From Mesodorylaimus sp. YZB2_4 (lineage: Eukaryota; Nematoda; Enoplea; Dorylaimida; Dorylaimidae), in contig JASANH010001518.1 of assembly GCA_030248295.1 (NCBI GenBank), forward strand, positions 372,001 through 436,000: DNA of 64,000 nucleotides, given 5' to 3'. A program made the translations under genes and the position numbers. The notes below the pieces were generated by a model that saw nothing but the letters and a program-made list of their open reading frames with translations, was not told the DNA's origin and did no database searches. Below, one piece after another: positions 22,200 through 35,002 of this stretch. How positions within the stretch are numbered: position 1 is the stretch's first letter; the number at the start of each line of letters is the position of its first letter.

Positions 22200-25100
22200 T
22201 TATGGGGCTCGACCATAAGACTGATGACGAGAGTGAGACGAGTATTCACGATATCCCGAGGTGCCTGCTCTCGCCCCATATTCGTCGCGGCCGTAGCGAG
22301 ATGGCGAATCTTAAAAGCGTGTTATCAGTAATTTTTTAAAATTTAGATGAACTGTGATAAGGCGGAAGAAACATACCGCTTATGGCTTTTAGTTCACGAG
22401 GCTGGGTAGCGTATCCAGATGGAGGATATGATCCATCCCGCTTGGGATGAGGTGACGTACTGTAGGCGTAGTTACTGTAACCATAATTGGTTGGCATAGT
22501 TGGGTAGATGTTGCTGCCTTCCACAATCACTGACTTCTTGTCGGGCTGTAAGAACAGGCATAGGCACGCGGGTGGCGCATCAGTTGGAAATGCTTACCTG
22601 ATCAGCGGGGAATTCTTGTCCTCGACTTTTGGCAAGCAGCCATTGGAAGAAGGCAATCATAATCAAGACCAGTGACATCTAAAACACGCATCGAAAAGGT
22701 AATGTCATATATTGCCATTCTAGTCGTGGTTTGGAGTGCACGGCAGAAAAAATTGGTTCAATGACTTTGAAAAGGCGCCAAGTGACGTGCAAATATGTTT
22801 TGTACCAGGCAAAGGTTCACTGTCCCGCTCTAACTTACGTGAAACAGTTGAAGACCGAGGAAAAAGATTCCAACCGCGATTTTTCGAATATCGCCCTACA
22901 AAATGACACAATTTTCCGTCTTATTATTAAATGATGTATCAATGCGCACAGAATCGAGACCACCCGACTCACGTACACACGCAGTCTCCATATTCAATTA
23001 GAGCCATTAGTCAACATCCTACAGTAATAATGAACTGAAGGACCGATGCTGTAAATCAAAAAGTCATTGCTTTACTTACGCCGCTATAAACGAATATCAA
23101 TATAACGGATATAGTGCCTCGTAAAATGTCCCAACACATCATGCCGATCCAAGGCAAGACCAGCCAAGGGAAGTCCTGAAGCCAGAAAGACCAATATGAG
23201 CTACTTCATTGGCCTGTCTCTAGCTTGATACAGAATTGTCCGATCTGCCTTCTAGCCTGGCTGATAAAAAACCTATAATTTTTATATCCCTGCTGAAGAA
23301 GGCGCAATCTGGGCTACCCGTCAAACCACTGTCCCACAGCCGCAGACTCAAACTCCAAAATGCTGCTTGGATTTTCTAGAAAGACGAATGATACAAATGG
23401 CTAACATACCGCGCAAAGCGCCACAAAAATTAGTATGGCCGAAATGATCAAAAGACTGAAGACGACGATGTTGATGATCAGAACTGGGAACCGGACTGCA
23501 AAGTAATTGGAATCAGAATTTCATTTGCACATGCAAGGGGTACCCGACTTACTTCCAGGGCCATACTTCAGTTCTTCGGTGTACAGGCCCAATGTGTCGA
23601 AATATGGATCGATGATGACAATGGTGTTCTGATCTGGTCGCAGTGTCACTGCTGGCGTATACTTGACTTCTGGATCCGGCTGCCCCGACATAATGCGAGC
23701 TAAACTGGTCGATGCCAATGCAAGGAAGATCAAGTACATGATCTAAAAGGAACGCATCTGATCTGTGTGAACTGCCAGCAGACTGCGTAAGTTGCCCTTG
23801 ATGATTTTACAGGAATTAGGAATTCCCTGACAGACAATAAGAATGTGCTGCTCGATTCTCCGAGGAGGAGTCTGTTACACACGTGACCCGTTATTCAAGA
23901 CCCTGTATTCCCTTTTAGCGCGCAAAAAGTGTACAAGGTCGTGGTGAGTGATTTAATGTCGTGCATATTCAACACAGTAATGCTAGTGCGAGTTTTGCTT
24001 CGTGCACAAACTACGTCAGACAGGTATAGGAGCGAATTTGAGGCAGATGTTTGAAATCCATGTTGGTTGGTTCACGATCAGTGTTCACTGCTTTTATACG
24101 CAATCCGATGGTCGATAAGGCGACAACAAGCCAAGAACTGTACTTTCCCTCTTGTACGTACAGTAGGTCCACAAATTTGGTCTCGTTCTGCTCCGCTCAT
24201 ATTCGTCCAACTAAGTTCAAATCCTCGAGTTCTTACCTCCATTTATTCAAGTCTTTACTCATCTTTCATGAACTATTAGTCCAAACTTTCAAGGGCAAAT
24301 ATGCACTTTTCTAAATTTTCTATACCTTTCTGTCCTTGCATCTTCTCACGATGCAATGAACACTTTTACTCCGTCCTTCGGCTGGGCATGCACATTAGAT
24401 TTTTAAACGTGACGCATCTCGAACGACGTGAAAGGAAACGGAGATTCAGCACCTACATTATCTCGCTTTGTCGCCTCCCTCTCTTCTACCAACTCCCACC
24501 TCGTGCCACTGAACTGGATGTGTACTCTGCCAGTAGCTACTTCGTAGAAGAAGTCAACGTTTTGTTATGAAAAAACAGGCTATGCGAATCGCACGCAGTT
24601 GAATGCATCGAAACGGAAAGTCCTGTCCTGTCCTGTGACTGTCCCCGTCCACCCCTGTACAAAAGAATAGGACTTTCGATTTCGGCATCAACAAGCCCAA
24701 AAAGGCCTTTAGTAGGTTTTGAAAACGGCGCGGTCGACAACCCTGTGCGGAGAAATCAAGGCTTTTTGCCTATTGAAACGAGGGATAGACGAGTGAAAGG
24801 AACTTTCGCTCTCACGAAATTCCATGTTTGGGGACCGTTGGTCACACGTGAGACCTCATTACATTCACGTGCACAGTCAAGAGGGGACTCTCGCAATGGA
24901 CACTTTGCGCCAGTTATGGCATAAAGGGCCAATTAAGATTTGGAGGAAAAAGTCTCTATAGGTGCTATGTCCTAGCGAAGCACTGTACACTACTGTTTCT
25001 TGTTTCGTCTTGCCTGCTGGCAAGATTGATGCTATGCTGCTCAACCTGCTCAATCAAGGCAGCACAATTTACTTACAATGGTGTAAATGGCGATGAGAAT

Positions 25101-25220
25101 AGCAGCCACACGTAAACTGCAGCAGCAGCAATACCGAATTCGGACTTCCACTTTTCCAGTAGTTTTAGTTTTTGTCTCCCAAACATTTCCAGACGCGTCC
25201 CGAGTCACCGTTGCTGGCAT
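22200..25220 (-). CDS. Predicted four-transmembrane protein with Tyr/Ser-rich tail
   Basis: Eight exons give 310 aa with all phases consistent: 25220-25077, 23742-23553, 23495-23410, 23175-23080, 22895-22839, 22678-22598, 22545-22377, 22309-22200. The first intron is 1.33 kb, the longest in the window. The N-terminus carries a four-Cys stretch before TM1 (RYCCCCSLRVAAILIAIYTI), the arrangement seen in LAPTM-like and insect tetraspan families of unknown function. TM2 is FPVLIINIVVFSLLIISAIL, TM3 is WLVLPWIGMMCWDILRGTIS and TM4 spans IRKIAVGIFFLGLQLFHMSL. The loop after TM1 is extracellular or luminal. The C-terminal tail (about 80 aa) is rich in Tyr, Ser and Pro with PSGYATQP-like motifs, suggesting sorting or WW/SH3 contacts. 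The family assignment is tentative; the gene model itself is well supported. Confidence 0.75.
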
Positions 25221-27116
25221 GTCTCAAAAGTTTTGCACCTTTTGGGCTAATAAATCGTAATAGCTACCGATTAATCGAGGAGTCCAGAACAAACTGAAAT
25301 AAAGATCTAACTTGAGAAGTGGCGGGTCTCTGGTCTTGAGGAATGCACCCGTTATGAAGTGGGGACAGCGGAGGATGGTGACGAATCGCCTCGACTCGAC
25401 ACTAACAACTCCAAAAGGTGCCGAATTTTTGTAGGCACACTCGAGCGAGGTAGCTCGTTGTGACTGGAGCGAAGGGCAGTCTTTGCTAGCTAGGTATAGG
25501 TAGTGTATAAAAACAGGAAATTGGTCGATCAGGTTTTCAATGCCGAATAAGTCGTATTGAATGGTTGGCTCGAGTCAAATGACAGGCTACGATTAAACGG
25601 GAGTCGCGTTTCAATGCTGACTCATTTCGCATAGGTTAAACAAAAATGAGAACTATTTTTCCATCAAGCCAGTAACCACCCTTGGAAGTGTCTCTGTCAG
25701 AACACTACTCTTATTCTTGGCTACCCAAACCGTGTGTACAAGAGCCAGTGCGCAGAACCAGATCCGGTCACGACGCCTCAGTAGTCGATGGGAGGAGAAA
25801 TGAAATTTAAAACCGATGCCTATATTCCGACGCCGTACTCGTGTTGACAAAAAGTTGGCCTGACTGAGGAAACTTTTAAAACTGCGGCCGGCGCATCAGG
25901 GCGCAAACGGCCTACTGACTGTACTCTACGTCAACAAGAGATGGTCTCCCAGTGACGCTGGCATACGACAGGCAAGAAACGTTCCTTTCGACCTACATCT
26001 TACACATGCCTAGGTAACGACTCGGAAGGACGAAACCATTTTCTGGCCTCTCTCTTCGATATCAACATTTTTGCCCCTCCTTATATGGTTATACGTAACA
26101 CGCACGCACTTCTCCGAGCCCGCTGAGCCGAGCCATTCTTTCCTTTTTTGCCGGCAGACAGTTGGCGAAGTGACCCGAGGATACGCTCAACTTGTCTTCA
26201 TCAAGACGCACGCACCGAAATGCTCCGCTTAGCACATGAAACATGGAATATGGTTTGTGAGAGTCTATTGGTTACGTCACACTTGTCATATATTCACACA
26301 CAATCTGTACTGGATCATTTTGGAGAATAGTTTAGGCAATTTTGAGCACACGTTGCTTTTTCGCACCTTCGGCCGCTACTCTTGTACGACTAGAAATAAC
26401 ACAAACCAAATTCTAGTAGTTATAGTTTGGACAAGAAATTCAGGTTTCCCTTAAAGAATACTCATCAAAAACTCGTCCGCTCTCGTTTCTTGATTATTTG
26501 AGAGGAACGAATTAACGAGTGCTATTCCTCAAATAAAAGCACTCTTCTATGGCCAAATACGAAAATTAGTATGTTTATGCTGACTAGGCCAAGTTCTCCG
26601 AGAGAGTGAAAACCAGAGCAAAAATGTTTTTCAATTCCCTCTATCCTTCGGAAGACGCGGCGAAAACATGAATTACACGCATTACTAACCAGCCTGCGTC
26701 AGAGTGAAGGAACGTTAAATATGGAATCTTGTAAAACAGTAAAACACGGACACTTTATGGTCCGCTAGGCATCATGTGCGTCAAACAGTTTATGGGCTCC
26801 AACGTGGGCGTTTGGTGCCCACAGGAAACATAGGCATGCTCCAATCAATCTTGACGCAAGCGTGTCCAATAAATACTGCACCCGCTGTGCATTACCAATA
26901 ACCTGGACCAGGCCAATCCTATCGTTACAATAAACAGTCAGAATTGGGTGCCGCTATCTCGAAAGCACTAAAAACCAATTCGATTTACCATGATCGAGAT
27001 ACAATTCGCCCAGTGCAATACATCGCCCCCATCAGTTTATATACGTCTGTCCAGGATGCACACTCACATTCGACTTCGCCATTTCCCCAAGCCCAAGCCG
27101 ATTTCTCTAACCCACT
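25221..27116. other. Intergenic, nothing recognised
   Basis: About 1.9 kb with only short frames. It holds the promoter of the four-TM gene (-) and probably that of the small secreted protein (+). A TATAAAAAC sequence at about 25505 has no associated frame. Confidence 0.45.
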
Positions 27117-27371
27117 ATGCTTCGTTGCGCGCATTTCATTCTGCTTTTGTCGCTAGTCTGCCACAGGTCATTGGTGGAGAGTCAAGGAGGACCGACTACG
27201 CAACCAACAGGAGGGACCACAACACCTGCTCGAGTAATAACGACTGCAGGAGGCGGAGGCAAACCTGGTGGAAGTGGCCACTACACCGTCGCCTGTCCCT
27301 TTACCGTATTGTCAATGATCCTATTTCTCTGGAGCAAGCCATGGACCTTACGAGTAGTAGGAAACGAGTGA
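27117..27371 (+). CDS. Small secreted or GPI-anchored-like Thr/Gly-rich protein
   Basis: A frame of 84 aa. The N-terminus MLRCAHFILLLSLVCHRSLV is a plausible signal peptide, followed by a short Thr/Gly/Pro segment (GGPTTQPTGGTTTPARVITT). A hydrophobic C-terminus (CPFTVLSMILFLW) could be a GPI-attachment or membrane signal. No homology is recognised. It is short and lacks a conserved domain, so confidence is moderate to low. A SINE lies about 250 bp downstream. Confidence 0.4.
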   Translation: MLRCAHFILLLSLVCHRSLVESQGGPTTQPTGGTTTPARVITTAGGGGKPGGSGHYTVACPFTVLSMILFLWSKPWTLRVVGNE

Positions 27372-27617
27372 TATATGCCTGACCATGTTGGCAGCAGATA
27401 GTACTATGTCATATACCATATCGCCACAATTTGTTAGGTTTTCTTTTCTACTCTGGGGCTGCACTGTACTGTAACGTGCAATGTTGGGTTTAGACTATTT
27501 GCAACGCAGCTAGCATGTACTCGACCTACTGTGGCCTCGTAAGTAAAGCTGTGTAATTATGCCTGTGCGAGAAGCTGGGATTGCAAAATATTCTCAGGTG
27601 GTAAAACAGATCACTAC

Positions 27618-28072
27618 CCTCTCCTTCGAGCCACATGTGAGCCACCAACCACTGTGGCGCGGCGGCTGCTGAGGTACAGTGGCTGGGAGCACTCGAGGGT
27701 GACGGGACACATACTAAACGATTTACCAGGCCGCGAGTCGAGCACCCACCAAGCCACGAGACCTGTCTTCCGTACTGCTTGGTAGCGAGTAACTGGGCTC
27801 GCCCTGGGTTCTACCTCCAGTGACAGAGGTCGGTTTGCACGCCACTCTGTGGGTGACTCATTCGGTGCAGTCGAGGTCCTGCGGTCCTGTGGACTGCCGA
27901 ACACTGGCAAGATTCGACAGCCGCCATCGTCCGAGGAAGCGTGCCCAGTCCAAGACGTCCGTGTGTGGAGGTGCGTGAAGTCGAGGCGCACACAGGGACG
28001 CTGCTGGGTGCGCTGGTCCTGCACGCCCTTGCTTGAAAGGCTGACTGCTGACCCGCTAGAGGCAAAACGGAC
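27618..28072 (+). mobile_element. tRNA-derived SINE, copy A (plus orientation, divergent)
   Basis: Aligns by eye with the reverse complement of copy B. Shared blocks are an A-box-like GTGGCGCGGCGG near 27655, the body around GAGGTCGGTTTGCACGCCA and GTGGGTGACTCA, GTGTGTGGAGGTGC, and the end CGCTAGAGGCAAA. Extra sequence sits between the A-box region and the B-box-like GGGTTCTACCTCC. No coding capacity. Confidence 0.7.
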
Positions 28073-28531
28073 GACGCTCAAGCAGGGAAGTTCTCACAAT
28101 TTTTAAAAATGACAAAAATGGCTCTGGCGAGCTTTGACTTAAATGTGACCAAGGTGCTCAAACAGTTCACCATCAGACCGGGCGACATAAATCCGGCCTT
28201 ACTGTGCCCGCCGTTTTACGTTTACCAGATGTCAGTTCAAGACCCAGCCCAACGACCCAATGCAAGTTTTTGAAAGGGGACAACAAATTGCTCAATCCCA
28301 AAGCCAAAGTCGTCCCAACGTATCACTGCATTTTCTAAATGCCAGCAGCAGTTCGAGTTTTGAAGTCGAATCGCACAAGCCAGTAAACCAGTGGGGCTGA
28401 CTCACAGGTAAAGCACACAGTTCCCCATTCCCGAAACGTTCCATAATCTTACGAACCATGACCATGACATTCACGCAGCACTGAAGCTCTGCTGCCAAAA
28501 GAAGCTATAAATTCAACAATACTGGGTTCAT

Positions 28532-30872
28532 TCACTTCAATCGATTCCTCAGTTCGTTAACGAGTTCTTCTCTCTTTACCGTCCATTCTTCCCTCGTTTC
28601 AACCTGTCGAACCTTGACTACTCCTTGCTTCAACTCGTCTTCCCCCAAAATTAGCACTAACGGGATTCCCTCATCTTCGCAATATTGTAGCTGATCCAGT
28701 AGCTTCGGGTTGGCCTTGTAGGACATCTCCGTCTAAAACATTCAGTCATCACCACATGGCTGAACGTTTACAAACCGTAATTATACCTTGATCTTGGCGT
28801 CCCACAAAACCCGACAAAGTTTCATTCGTTCTCGCATGAGATTCTTTTGTGCAGATGCGACGAAAACCTCAGTTCCAGAAACTCGAAATTTCTCTTTGTT
28901 TTCTTTCTCTTTATCCTGAAGTTGTAAATTATTGTACACGAAAAAGGACATCCACTCTATTTACATCTGCAATCTACATACCTTTAGTTTCTGTTCCATA
29001 ATAGCAAAGATCCTTTCGATACCAATACTGACACCGACGCATGGAACGTCCTTGCCACTCGGATCAAACACACCCACCAACTTGTCGTACCGTCCTCCTC
29101 CTGCCACTGAGCCAACACCACCAGCCATCATTTCATCAGAGCCGACTCCAACGTTAGCTGCCTCCGCATTCACCACCCCATTTGCATCGCCGCCATCCAT
29201 AATATCACTGATACCGGCGCTCGCATATCCTGAACCAAATACGAACTTTGTATCACTAGCGCCGACCGTAATAACGCTTACCTTTGATGACAGCTTCGTA
29301 AATTGTTCCTGTATAATAGTCCAAACCACGGGCCAGACTAGGTTCGAATACCATTACATTGCTCAACCCGTAAACGTCTCCGAAACCGAAAAGGATCTCC
29401 AACTGATCCAAGGCTTCTTTAGCATCTTTCCGTTGGTACAAGGACGAATCAGACTTCAATAAAGCGAGCAATTCAGACGAGGACATATTGGGATTACGGT
29501 CTAGAAAAGAAATCGTTAGAGAACGATACAAAATCAACCAGCCTGAACTAACTATACCTACCTTTCAATAAGACATAGTTTCCTACTTGTTCAGCCACTT
29601 CCGACGATAGCTGCCGTTCGTTCGTAAGTTCCTTTCGAACCTCTTCCCAAGGTGTCTTGTCTAACTTATCGATCGAGGTGCATACTGACTTGAACTTTTC
29701 GCCAGGTACGCCACACACAGCCAGCATGCCATCGAGTAACATTCGATGATTGACTTTTACCTCGAATTCTCCAAGATCCAATTCCGACAATATTTCGGAC
29801 GTAATTCTTAGGCATTCGGCTTCGGGCAGTAACGGCTCGTATATGCCAGCAATGTCAAAATCCTGGAATCAAATAGCATGAAAACTAAAACGGTGATGCG
29901 CTTGCGCGTCTGGCTTACACATTGATAAAATTCTCGATATCTCCCACGTGTCATTGCTGGATTATCACGTCGATACACTTTAGCTATTTGATAACGTTTG
30001 AAATTCTTTAATTTATTGATTGCCACATAGCGGGCGAAAGGAACCTGTAAAAAAAGAATCAGAGTATTTATCGAAGTGTTTAACTGCAATCAGCTTACCG
30101 TCAAATCATAGCGCAAAGCTAGTTTTTCTCCTCCTTGATCCTCCAACTCGTAAATAAGTTTTCCACCTTCCTCGCCGTATTTTCCAGTCAGAGTTTCCTG
30201 AAATAATAAGGTAAACTCAGCTTTTCTGGGGAATTCACGAAATTATTTAATCCTGCTCACCTTCAGCTCAAACACTGGTGTGTCGATCGTCTTTGCGCCG
30301 TGGCGTTTAAAGCAGTCAACAACGACGTTTAGTACCTACAAAACGGCTAATCAACGATACGACGAAAAAAGTTTCATGACCTCAGGAAGAAAATGAGGTT
30401 TCGGAACAGGTGCAGTCAAATCCATTTTAGGATAAAGGATTCTCCCATACCAAATTATAGGACAGTACTCCGTGAATGAGGTACAGGAATTACAGGACAG
30501 GTTTTTATACCTTTTCTCGAATGGCCATTTCTCTCGGCGCATAGTCACGTGTTCCTTTCGGAGTCTTCAAAACGAACTTTTTCGGAGCGTTATCACCGGT
30601 GGCAACGAGAGCTTTCAACGCAAGAAGCTTGTTCACTTCTTCTTGTATCTAAACAAAGTTTAAACAGGGATTAGCCTACCCACATACGTCATAAACAGCT
30701 GCATAGATACTGTCATATCGCAAGAAAGACAGGAATAACAGATTTTGAAAAATAAAAAATTTCCCTACGTCGGACTTACCTTTGTCTGATCTGCTTTCTC
30801 TGATTTTAGTTGCCTTACAACGTTGCCTTGCTGCCGAATCTTCTCCGCTATCTCCGCTTGATCGTTACTCAT
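28532..30872 (-). CDS. HARS1: Histidine--tRNA ligase, cytoplasmic (WHEP domain)
   Basis: Ten exons give 542 aa: 30872-30780, 30648-30511, 30335-30261, 30197-30099, 30044-29919, 29862-29562, 29500-29282, 29229-28982, 28915-28787, 28732-28532. The N-terminal WHEP domain spans residues 1 to about 45. The class II core follows: [20 protein letters not shown], motif 2 [14 protein letters not shown], the histidine-binding [23 protein letters not shown], and motif 3 in [11 protein letters not shown]. The anticodon-binding domain contains LWDAKIK and [20 protein letters not shown]. The enzyme charges tRNA-His in the cytosol. The sequence is about 35 aa longer than human HARS1; part of the excess is a Gly/Ala-rich insertion between TIYEAV and [10 protein letters not shown]. 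No mitochondrial presequence is seen from this start. It is divergent from EIF4B. Confidence 0.95.
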
Positions 30873-31533
30873 TGCTGATTTTTGCCGATGAAATTGGAAT
30901 GACTTGAACTTCGATGTCCAACACACAAATCTAGCAGCCGGGATTTAAGTGATCGAAAGATCTTCACTCGCGGTCACTGTTCTGATTGGCAAATAATATG
31001 GGACTAATCGCGGGAAGTTTTAAGCCGAAAGAATTTCGTCATCAGCATGACGATGACAGTCGATTCCACGTTTTCTGTGGGCGGAAAACGGTGAGAGTAA
31101 ATATGAGTTGCAGGTTAAAAACCTGTATCAAGAAAGACCAAAATAGTTAGCTAGAATTTTAAAAACCTAAATTTTAGGTCAATCTCTCAGTTTGAAAAAG
31201 ACTAGGGATCATAGATTTATTCTGTTGCGAAAAATTAGTTTCCTCATATCTGAAACAAGCCCCGTGCGACGCCGCTTATGACAAACGAGCCTCGAATTAT
31301 CTCCGTCATTTCTATGTTGCACAGCCGACGAGCCAAAAACGAAAACGAAAACGGATGGCTGGGACTTCGTAGTCTATTTGCATGGGAGTAAATGCGGAAA
31401 AATTGTTTCCGTACAAGGAAATTATTTCAAAGACGGTTTATCGCCAACTGTATTTGTTCACTCGATTAATTTTCCGTCAAAATTTAATTTAAGTTGGTTT
31501 CACGAAATTGAGTGAAGGGATTTGCTTCAAAAG
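30873..31533. promoter_or_regulatory. Shared 661-bp divergent promoter of HARS and EIF4B
   Basis: The two translation-related genes start in opposite directions from this segment. No TATA box is near either start, as expected for housekeeping genes. No open frame of note. Confidence 0.5.
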
Positions 31534-34500
31534 ATGGCGTCGACAAATTCTCCGGCGACGGCGACGGCGGCGGCGGCGGCTGCTGCAGCTGCTGCAGGAG
31601 CATCCGGCGGTGTAACGAAGAAAGGAAAAATGAAGGGTAAAACGGTAGATTTGACAGAATTTTTAAATAAGCCGATTAACTGGGCGGAAGAAATGGAGGA
31701 GTTGTCGTTGACTCCTGCTGATCCAGAACACAGCGCTGGTTACGGTGGCGATTATGGAGGAATTATCGAGGCGCGGACGGAAATTATTACGAAACGAAGT
31801 CTCTTGCCAACCGCTCCAAAGGCCGCTTTGTCCACTAGCGTCGATACAAATCGCGTTCCAATGACAGCTCCATTTAGCGCTTACATTGGGAATGTTAGCT
31901 ATGATGCAAGTGAAGACGATATCGTCCGATTTTTTAAGGACTTAAAGGTAATATCGTAGCGAATGAGGAGGTCCTAGAGCTGATTAACTTTTGTTTTTCC
32001 TAATAGGTGGTAAACACGCGTTTGATGCGAGAAGGACCGCGTGTTAAGGGTTATGGATACGTGGAATTCGAAACTCGCGATGATTTAATCGAAGCTTTAG
32101 GCATGAATAAGCAGGTACATAAGAACTCTTTTATGAAGTCTGTTCTTTGCCAAAACGGATCTTCTGACTATTACAGCGTTTGTTGAATCGAGAGGTAAAG
32201 ATCGATTTGGCTGATCGCCCGGAAGAACATACGCAACGGCAACAGTCGGGCAGTTATGGTGCGGGTCGGGGTGGTCGACAGCAACGTGGATACGATTCGG
32301 ATAAAGGTCGCGATCGAGAGCAGGAAACATCTGGTGACTGGCGAATGAGCGCACGGGCACCAGTCGGCCCGCCGTCGCCGTACGAAGATGATCGTCGCTC
32401 TCAGCCTAGAATGATGGGGCCTCCTCGTCCACCTCAGCCGCCCGGGCCTGGGCAAATTGGATATGGCTATCAGCAACCGCCGCAAGGTTATGGTCCTCCC
32501 TCTTATGGCCCTCAGCAAGGATATGGCCGCCGACAGCCGATGGACGACTATGGCCAGTATGGTCGGTCGAGTGGGTACGAAAGCGATTACACCAGTGGCC
32601 GGGGATATGGCGGTGGATACGATCAGTATCCGATGATGCGACAGGCGTCCTATTCGAGCCAATATAGCGGTTATGCCAGTGATCGAGAGGGAGCTGCTGG
32701 TGGTGGTGGTGGCGGAGGCGGAGGCGGAGGCGGAGGCAGCTATCGTCGAGGAGGCCAGCCAGGCAGCGCTGGCTTTTACGGTTCAATGCGGCGAGAATAT
32801 AGAGGAGGTACATTAATTATTGTGTGACTTCTCGTATGTAAATTGTATCATTGATTGGTATTCCAGGTGATCGTCGACCACCTGCGCAGCATGTGGTAAG
32901 TGATCGCTATCAAGGTTATCCACCGCAGCAATACGAAGATGGCTCGCAACCCTATTACCAAGATGGATATGGTGGCGGTGGGCGCGACAGCTTTCGTCAG
33001 CAGAGGTCGCGTGGCGGTTACGATAACCGTCGAAATGCACCATCTCGTGATGCTTACGGAGGTGGAGGATACGATCAACCCTATTCCAGCGGTGGTCGTC
33101 GAGCCGATGAGCGCTTGTCGAGCGTCGACACAACGGATGGTCATGACACGACGGGTAAAATGGGTTTTTGTGCTGGCTTGCTTTGTGTTCAGGGTCAGGG
33201 TACATACAAATTAAGGGGTGCCTTCTTTGTATTGCTGAAGGGTCGGAAAAAGTGGTCATTTTCACTTTAGCCAGTCGACCAAAGGAGCGGCCTCGACTGG
33301 CGTTACAACCTCGATCATTGCCGCCGCCGGCTCCAGCTCCAGCTCCACCTGCACCAGTACCCGATGTCGCTGAGGCAGCTGAACAAGATCAGCAACAGAC
33401 GCAGCCAGCATCAGCCAGTCGTCCACGCGCCACTGCTTCTTCCGCAGAGGTTTTTGGAGGAGCCCGTCCAGTGGATACGTCTGCGCGTGAACGCGAAATC
33501 GAGGAAAAACTCATGAAGGAAAGAGAAGAGTTTCGCCGACGCGAAGAAGAAGAAAGAAAACAACAGCAGCAATCGCATCAGCGAGAAAATTTACGAAAAT
33601 CATCGTCTTCGAACTTTGTTCCAGAGTAAGTGTTTATTACGGATACGATGTTAGTCCTCTGCGGAATGCCTTCTCTATTACTTTAAGGCGGACAGGCAAC
33701 TCTGGTAGGCGTCGTACATCGGATTCTCAGTCCAGCACTGGCGGAGCGACTCATTTGAAAAGTAAGAAATGTTTCTTTCTGTCGTCTTAAAATGCTGATT
33801 CGTGATTGTTATGCGTTTGAGGCCCACTTGAGCCATCTGGTCGAGACGAAGGAGAAGAACAGTCGAATGGACAAGTGAAGATTTTGCAGCGCGCGCACAC
33901 TGTTCCAGAGGGTGGCGGCCCCGAATCCGTGGACAGTGAACAGGAGCGTGGATATCGGCGTCAACCACAGGCCAATTCTGTTCAGTCGTCGCAAAACTAT
34001 TGGTCGAATCAGAATCGTCGACGCGGTGGCCAGCGAACCGAGCCTCAAGACGACTCGACTGGTGCATCGGAGCCACCATCGTCGAAGTCAGTAGATATTG
34101 ATTCAGAAGAAATTCAAGTAGGCGAGGGAGAAACTCCTTCGAACATTTCTGACAGACAACGAGGTGGCAGTCAAAGTAAATCGTCAGAAACTGATCAGGA
34201 ACGGCGGCCGCACGACGACCAGGAAGACGATGCTGTTTTTAAAGCGCATTCGCAGCAACCGCGACATCAACAGCACTATGGAGGTCACAGAGGACGCGGT
34301 GCAAGGGGCGGACGTGGCGGTGGCCATTATCAACATCATTACCATCAAGAGCAATCGACGTTGCCTCCACGATTTGCTAGAGAGCGCGATCAGCAACAGT
34401 TCGCTCGTCGCGGAAGCAGTCAGACTGACGATGGCCAAGAACAGTACTCTGATAAGCGGCGGTCATCGAAGGAACTAGTTATAAGACGAGGTGGGCAAGG

Positions 34501-35002
34501 TAAGTTTAAGTTTTCGATCGATCATTTTGTGCCTTGTGAGATGAAATCTGGTATCAGGTACGCTGAGCCCAGCTACTGGTGGACGCCGCGGCGGTTCATC
34601 CGGTCGTCCATTGCATCAGAGGACTGGTAGCCGTGAGCGAGAGCATCATCAGAGGGGAGGCGGTCGTCGTCATCCTCAGAATCCACCTCAACAACGACGA
34701 GGTTCCGCCGATTCGGGATTGGTCGCATCTCAGCAGCCAGATGACTCGCAAGCGGCCCAAAAGCCACCGTCTGGCACACGTCGACAACAACAGCCGAATG
34801 CTCCAGGATCGCGTAAGTCATCGGCGACGCCAGCTGTTCCAGTAGCGGATCCGCCTCCTGTGGTAAGTCGAAGCGTTGATCGAACTGAGCTTACTGTACA
34901 TTAGAGGTATAGGGAGTTTGGATTGGATAGTCGAATGTTTGTGTTCTTTAGTCTTTCGAATCCAAAAACAAGTTCGAGATGTTGAATATGGACGAGGACT
35001 AA
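31534..35002 (+). CDS. EIF4B: Eukaryotic translation initiation factor 4B
   Basis: Nine exons give 967 aa: 31534-31947, 32007-32114, 32177-32807, 32867-33154, 33271-33625, 33688-33761, 33822-34499, 34558-34862, 34952-35002. After a poly-Ala N-terminus comes the eIF4B/4H signature KGKTVDLTEFL. An RRM follows, with RNP2 (AYIGNV) and RNP1 (KGYGYVEF). A long Arg/Tyr/Gly-rich (DRYG-like) region with a poly-Gly run comes next. The conserved segment RPRLALQPRSLP, then VFGGARPVDTSAREREIEEK, is diagnostic of eIF4B. The C-terminus is disordered and RGG-rich and ends SKNKFEMLNMDED. eIF4B stimulates the eIF4A helicase during 43S recruitment. It is longer than human eIF4B (611 aa), mainly in the low-complexity parts. 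Possible poly(A) signal at 35513. Confidence 0.9.

Noticed and set aside
23281-23385. Possible extra exon of the four-TM gene (KIQAAFWSLSLRLWDSG)
   Set aside because: Its only usable donor gives the wrong phase for the next exon, while a direct join of 23410 to 23175 keeps frame and yields a normal membrane span.
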